Below, piece by piece: positions 60,616 to 64,000 of a DNA stretch of 64,000 nt. The stretch comes from Azospirillum sp. B510 (lineage in GTDB: Bacteria; Pseudomonadota; Alphaproteobacteria; Azospirillales; Azospirillaceae), in NCBI RefSeq assembly GCF_000010725.1, contig NC_013858.1, positions 248,001-312,000 on the forward strand. The letters run 5' to 3'. Position numbers and translations under genes: made by a program. Each line of letters begins with the position of its first letter. Positions within the stretch are counted from its first letter, which is position 1. The notes under the pieces were generated by a model. The model saw only the letters and a program-made list of their open reading frames with translations. It had not been told where the DNA came from and ran no database searches.

Positions 60616-60810
60616 CACGCGCACGCTCCTTCCGGTCAGGGTCCAGTTCCCCGACTCTAAAGCGATTGCGCGGGTGCGGAAATCCATTCGTCCATCCCAA
60701 CAGCTTCAAAGAATGGCGAAAGATCGGCAGCCAGGCGGACGGGCGGCACCCGCTTTCGCAAAGCCCATGGACAAGTTGCCGCACCCGAACTATATGAGCC
60801 CCACTCAAGG
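60616..60810. other. Divergent promoter region of puuD and tetR
   Basis: This 195-base gap holds the puuD ribosome site (AAGGAG) at one end and runs up to the TetR palindrome. No gene or hairpin is seen in it. Confidence 0.4.
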
Positions 60811-60828
60811 TAAGTGAGTGCTCACTTA
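60811..60828. promoter_or_regulatory. TetR-type operator upstream of the efflux operon
   Basis: TAAGTGAG and CTCACTTA form a perfect 8-bp palindrome around TG, 29 bases before the tetR ATG. Its length and position match autoregulatory operators of TetR repressors that control RND pumps. It lies between puuD and tetR and could also affect puuD, though that start is 196 bases away. Confidence 0.75.
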
Positions 60829-60856
60829 TTATCTCAACAATCAGCGCACCCAACCA

Positions 60857-61618
60857 ATGGCGCCACGCCTGGACAGCCGCGCCCGCAAGCGGGCGATCAT
60901 CGACGCGGTCTTGCCGCTGTTCGCGCGCAAGGGGTTCGCCGCGACGACGACTCGCGAGATCGCCCAGGCCGCCGGCGTGTCCGAAGCTTTGATCTTCAAG
61001 CATTTTCCATCCAAGGCGTCGCTCTATGAGGCGATCTTCCTGAGCTGCGTCGACGACGACCCGGACTATGAACGGCTGGTGGCGCTGCCGCCGAGCACCA
61101 CCACGCTGGTGCGGATGATCCAGGAGTTGGTGAGCCATTTCGTGATCGAGATTCCAAGCGATCCCGTGGAGCGCACCCGCCATCGCCTGTCGATTCAAAG
61201 CCTGCTCGAGGATGGCGAGTTCATGCGGCAGGTCTTCGAAGGCTTGCGCAGCCGTTTCCTGCCCTGCTTCGCCGCCTCCATCGCGGCGGCGACCGCCGCC
61301 GGCGATCTGCGGCCCGGCCCGATCGATACGGAGAACGGGCTCTGGCTCGCAGCACATCTGTGCGAGATGATGGCGACCCTCTGCCTGTCCGGCGGGGCGG
61401 TCGTCCCCTACCCCTGCGAGCGTTCGGAGCTTGCGCGCCAGACCATTTGGTTCATTCTGCGCGGACTGGGCCTCTCCGACGAAGCCATCGCCGCGCAGGA
61501 GCGTGGCGGGCGATTTCCCTTCCTGCCGTCCGAACCACCACCCGACGGTGGCGGCGCGGCAGCGGAACCGACGACACCCATGACCCAATATCCAAAAGAC
61601 CGGAGCAACCGATCGTGA
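60857..61618 (+). CDS. TetR family repressor of the adjacent RND efflux operon
   Basis: The 253-residue regulator has the TetR helix-turn-helix (RKRAIIDAVLPLFARKGFAA, then TTTREIAQAAGVSEALIFKH, FPSKASLYEAIF) and a helical ligand domain. It starts at ATG 60857; an in-frame GTG at 60818 lies inside the palindrome and is unlikely. The tail after about residue 215 is Pro/Gly-rich. Its stop overlaps the GTG of the membrane-fusion gene, so regulator and pump are one operon. Repression relieved by a drug or metabolite is expected for the arrangement. Confidence 0.92.
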   Translation: MAPRLDSRARKRAIIDAVLPLFARKGFAATTTREIAQAAGVSEALIFKHFPSKASLYEAIFLSCVDDDPDYERLVALPPSTTTLVRMIQELVSHFVIEIPSDPVERTRHRLSIQSLLEDGEFMRQVFEGLRSRFLPCFAASIAAATAAGDLRPGPIDTENGLWLAAHLCEMMATLCLSGGAVVPYPCERSELARQTIWFILRGLGLSDEAIAAQERGGRFPFLPSEPPPDGGGAAAEPTTPMTQYPKDRSNRS

Positions 61619-62856
61619 GCCTGGATCATCCGCCAAAGACCGAGACGTCATTCGGCCATCCGGTGTCCGAGCCGGGCCACGGGACGCCTCCACGCCCCTC
61701 GCCACCGCCGCGCAAGCCGGTGACGACCGGGCGTCTGACCCTGCGAATCGTCATCACCCTGGTGATCCTGGGACTGCTGGGCGCCGGGCTGTATGGCTTC
61801 AACAGCTTCCGCAACAAGGCGATCGCCGACTTCTTCGCCAACAACAAGCCGCCGCCCACCCCGGTGGCGCTGGCGGAGGCGACGGTGCAGACCATTCCGA
61901 AATACCTGTCGGCGATCGGCACGTTGCAGGCGGCGCGTCAGGTGACGGTGGCCCCCGAGGTCGCCGGCCGGGTCGACCGCATCCCCTTCGAGTCGGGCGC
62001 CCGCGTCAAGGCCGGCGACCCGCTGGTCCAACTGAACGACGCCACCGAACAGGCCGACCTGCTGGCCCAGCGCGCCCAGGCGCGTCTGGCCGAGCTGAAC
62101 CTGGAGCGCTATCGCGACCTGCGCCGCAGCCAGGCCACGCCGCAGAGCAACGTCGACCAGTATCAGGCCCAGCTCGACGAGATCAACGCCAACATGAAGC
62201 GGTCCAGCGCCCTGATCGGCCAGAAGCTGATCAAGGCGCCGTTCGACGGCGACCTCGGCATCCGTCAGGTCAATGTCGGCGATTACGTCAATCCCGGCGC
62301 CGCCATCGTCACGCTGACCGACCTGTCGCAGCTCTACATCAATTTCTCGCTGCCGGAACAGGCCTTCCCCAAGCTGTCCGTCGGCCAGGATGTGCTGATC
62401 AATGTCGACGCCCTGCCCGGCCGCGATTTCGCGGCGAGGATCACCACGATCGAGCCGCAGGTCAGCGCCGACACCCGCGCCGTCAAGGTCCAGGCGACCA
62501 TGGACAACCGCGAGCGCCAATTGCGGCCGGGCATGTTCGCCAATGTCCGCGTCGTCCTGCCACCGCAGCCCAACACCCTGATCGTGCCGGAAACCGCCGT
62601 CGATTATACCGTCTATGGTGATTCGGTCTTTATCGCCGTGCAGCAGAAGGGCCAGGACGGCAAGGATCATCTGGTGGTGGAGCGCAAGCCGGTGAAGGTC
62701 GGCGACCGCTTGTCCAACCAGGTGGAGATCCGCAGCGGCCTGACCCCCGGCGACCGCGTGGTCGTGTCGGGCCAGCTGAAACTGAGCAACGGCGCCGCCA
62801 TCGTGCCGGCGGAAAGCAATCCGCTGACCCCGCCGCAGACCCTGCCGAAGAACTGA
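61615..62856 (+). CDS. RND efflux periplasmic adaptor (membrane fusion protein)
   Basis: The 413-residue adaptor begins with a Pro-rich cytoplasmic stretch of about 40 residues and one membrane anchor (RIVITLVILGLLGAGLYGF). Then come the lipoyl half-motifs RQVTVAPEVAGRVDRIPFES and LIKAPFDGDLGIRQVNVGDY around a helical hairpin, a beta-barrel (LYINFSLPEQAFPKLSVGQD) and the membrane-proximal domain. It couples the RND pump to an outer-membrane channel. Translation starts at GTG 61615, overlapping the tetR stop (GTGA), with GGAG upstream. The pump gene starts ten bases after its stop. Confidence 0.94.
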   Translation: MSLDHPPKTETSFGHPVSEPGHGTPPRPSPPPRKPVTTGRLTLRIVITLVILGLLGAGLYGFNSFRNKAIADFFANNKPPPTPVALAEATVQTIPKYLSAIGTLQAARQVTVAPEVAGRVDRIPFESGARVKAGDPLVQLNDATEQADLLAQRAQARLAELNLERYRDLRRSQATPQSNVDQYQAQLDEINANMKRSSALIGQKLIKAPFDGDLGIRQVNVGDYVNPGAAIVTLTDLSQLYINFSLPEQAFPKLSVGQDVLINVDALPGRDFAARITTIEPQVSADTRAVKVQATMDNRERQLRPGMFANVRVVLPPQPNTLIVPETAVDYTVYGDSVFIAVQQKGQDGKDHLVVERKPVKVGDRLSNQVEIRSGLTPGDRVVVSGQLKLSNGAAIVPAESNPLTPPQTLPKN

Positions 62857-62866
62857 GGCCGACGCC

Positions 62867-64000
62867 ATGGGCAGTTTCACCGACATCTTCATCCGCCGGC
62901 CCATCCTGTCCGTCGTGGTCAGCCTGCTGATCCTGCTGGTGGGGGCGCGGGCGATGCTGGAACTGCCGATCCGGCAGTATCCCCAGCTTCAGAACACCGT
63001 CATCACCGTCACCACCAGCTATCCCGGCGCCTCGCCGGAACTGATGCAGGGCTTCATCGCGACGCCGATCGAACAGGCGGTGGCGACGGCGGAGGGTCTC
63101 GACTACCTGACCTCCTCCTCGACCCAGGGGCAAAGCGTCGTCACCGCCTATGTCCGGCTGAACTTCGACCCCAACGTCGCGATGACCGACGTGATGGCGA
63201 AGGTGCAGCAGGTCAAATACCAGCTGCCGCGCGAGGCCAACGACCCGATCATCCTGAAATCGACCGGCGAGACGACCTCGATCCTCTATATGGGCTTCTC
63301 CAGCCCCGACCTGCCGGAAGCGGCGATCTCCGACTATCTGACGCGCGTGGTGCAGCCGGTGCTGTCCACGGTGAACGGCGTGGCCCAGGCCAAGATCCTC
63401 GGCGGCCAGACCTTCGCCATGCGGCTGTGGCTGGATCCGGTGAAGATGGCGGCGCGCGGCATCTCGCCCGCCGACGTGTCGGCGGCGATCTCCAGCAACA
63501 ATTTCCAGTCGGCCCCCGGCCAGACCAAGGGCGTCTTCGTCATCACCAACGTCACCACCAACACCGGGCTGACCGATGTCGAGCAGTTCCGCGACATGGT
63601 GGTGAAGGCCAAGGACGGGGCGCTGGTGCGCATGCGCGACATCGCCACCGTCGAACTCAGCTCCAAGAGCTTCGACGCCAGCGTCGCGATGAACGGCCAG
63701 CAGGCGGTCTTCATCGGCGTCGATTCGACCCCCACCGGCAACCCGCTGAACATCGTCGAAGACATCCGCAAGATGGAGCCGGACCTGCGGCGCAACCTGC
63801 CGCCCGGCATGAAGATGGAGATCGTCTATGACAGCACCCGCTTCATCCAGGCCTCCATCGACGAGGTGGTGAAGACGCTGGTCGAGGCGGTCGCCATCGT
63901 CATCGTCGTCATCTTCCTGTTCCTGGGATCCTTCCGCTCGGTGCTGATCCCGATCGTCACCATCCCGCTGTCGATCGTCGGCGCCGCCACCTTCATGCTG
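62867..64000 (+). CDS. RND efflux pump inner-membrane transporter (3' end outside window)
   Basis: The first 378 codons of an AcrB/MexB-like hydrophobe/amphiphile pump are present. It starts MGSFTDIFIRRPILSVVV, the usual N-terminus with transmembrane helix 1, followed by the periplasmic porter domains (TSYPGASPELMQGFIATPIE, TGETTSILYMGFSSPDLP, GVAQAKILGGQTFAMRLWLD). Helix 2 and the start of helix 3 are near the edge (AIVIVVIFLFLGSFRSVLIP). Full-length pumps are about 1020-1050 residues. The proton-relay Asp residues of helix 4 lie outside the window. An outer-membrane factor may follow beyond the edge. Confidence 0.94.
   Translation, partial: MGSFTDIFIRRPILSVVVSLLILLVGARAMLELPIRQYPQLQNTVITVTTSYPGASPELMQGFIATPIEQAVATAEGLDYLTSSSTQGQSVVTAYVRLNFDPNVAMTDVMAKVQQVKYQLPREANDPIILKSTGETTSILYMGFSSPDLPEAAISDYLTRVVQPVLSTVNGVAQAKILGGQTFAMRLWLDPVKMAARGISPADVSAAISSNNFQSAPGQTKGVFVITNVTTNTGLTDVEQFRDMVVKAKDGALVRMRDIATVELSSKSFDASVAMNGQQAVFIGVDSTPTGNPLNIVEDIRKMEPDLRRNLPPGMKMEIVYDSTRFIQASIDEVVKTLVEAVAIVIVVIFLFLGSFRSVLIPIVTIPLSIVGAATFML

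Overview
The window is about 64 kb of high-GC DNA with dense coding on both strands. Its gene complement fits an alphaproteobacterium: a CcrM-type GANTC methylase, a RegB/RegA redox two-component pair, alphaproteobacterial-style FolB, intracellular PHB depolymerase, and several insertion sequences. An Azospirillum-like member of the Rhodospirillales is my best guess. That is an inference from gene content and style, not from a marker gene.

Layout. 1-3.1 kb: an exported protein with a nine-residue tandem repeat (cut by the left edge), a DUF1194/vWA protein and a small lipoprotein. 3.4-7.0 kb: eutB-eutC and an ethanolamine permease, a compact ethanolamine catabolic operon closed by a terminator. 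7.1-11.7 kb: PHB depolymerase, then an endonuclease/phosphatase-fold protein translationally coupled to a phospholipase D-VTT fusion. 11.9-15.2 kb: a divergent Opp/Dpp-like ABC transporter with no binding protein and degenerate ATPase motifs. 15.3-21.3 kb: soluble histidine kinase, double cold-shock protein, YchJ, RNase HII, CcrM, FolB and an ornithine-cyclodeaminase family reductase. 21.3-28.8 kb: two unknown proteins, tRNA-Asn and tRNA-Asp, an SDR, a phytochelatin-synthase-like protein and a large CBM/beta-helix protein.

28.8-36.2 kb is a scarred stretch: low-GC spacers, a glycosyltransferase remnant, an M48 membrane protease, hppD with a divergent Lrp regulator, and two insertion sequences (IS5/IS427 and IS701 types) stacked in one CTAA tetramer that also holds the stop codons of the flanking convergent genes. 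36.2-47.5 kb is an exopolysaccharide locus on the minus strand: three glycosyltransferases, GDP-fucose synthase, an epimerase, a UDP-sugar dehydrogenase, a flippase and a Wzc-like tyrosine kinase.

47.5-56.5 kb carries two small proteins, regA-regB, an ABC-2 exporter with tenA, an HTH-citrate synthase facing a class III CoA-transferase across a perfect 7-bp inverted repeat, and mntP under a yybP-ykoY (Mn2+) riboswitch. An ISAs1-family element then sits in the last codons of guaD (guanine deaminase), which is followed by puuD (urate oxidation). The right edge is a TetR-controlled RND efflux operon, cut inside the pump gene.

Most interesting leads: the HTH-citrate synthase/CoA-transferase pair with its operator-like palindrome; the Mn riboswitch now isolated by an IS; the nested IS insertion in interlocked stop codons; the binding-protein-less ABC transporter; and a promoter-like motif shared by the polysaccharide locus and the CBM/beta-helix gene.
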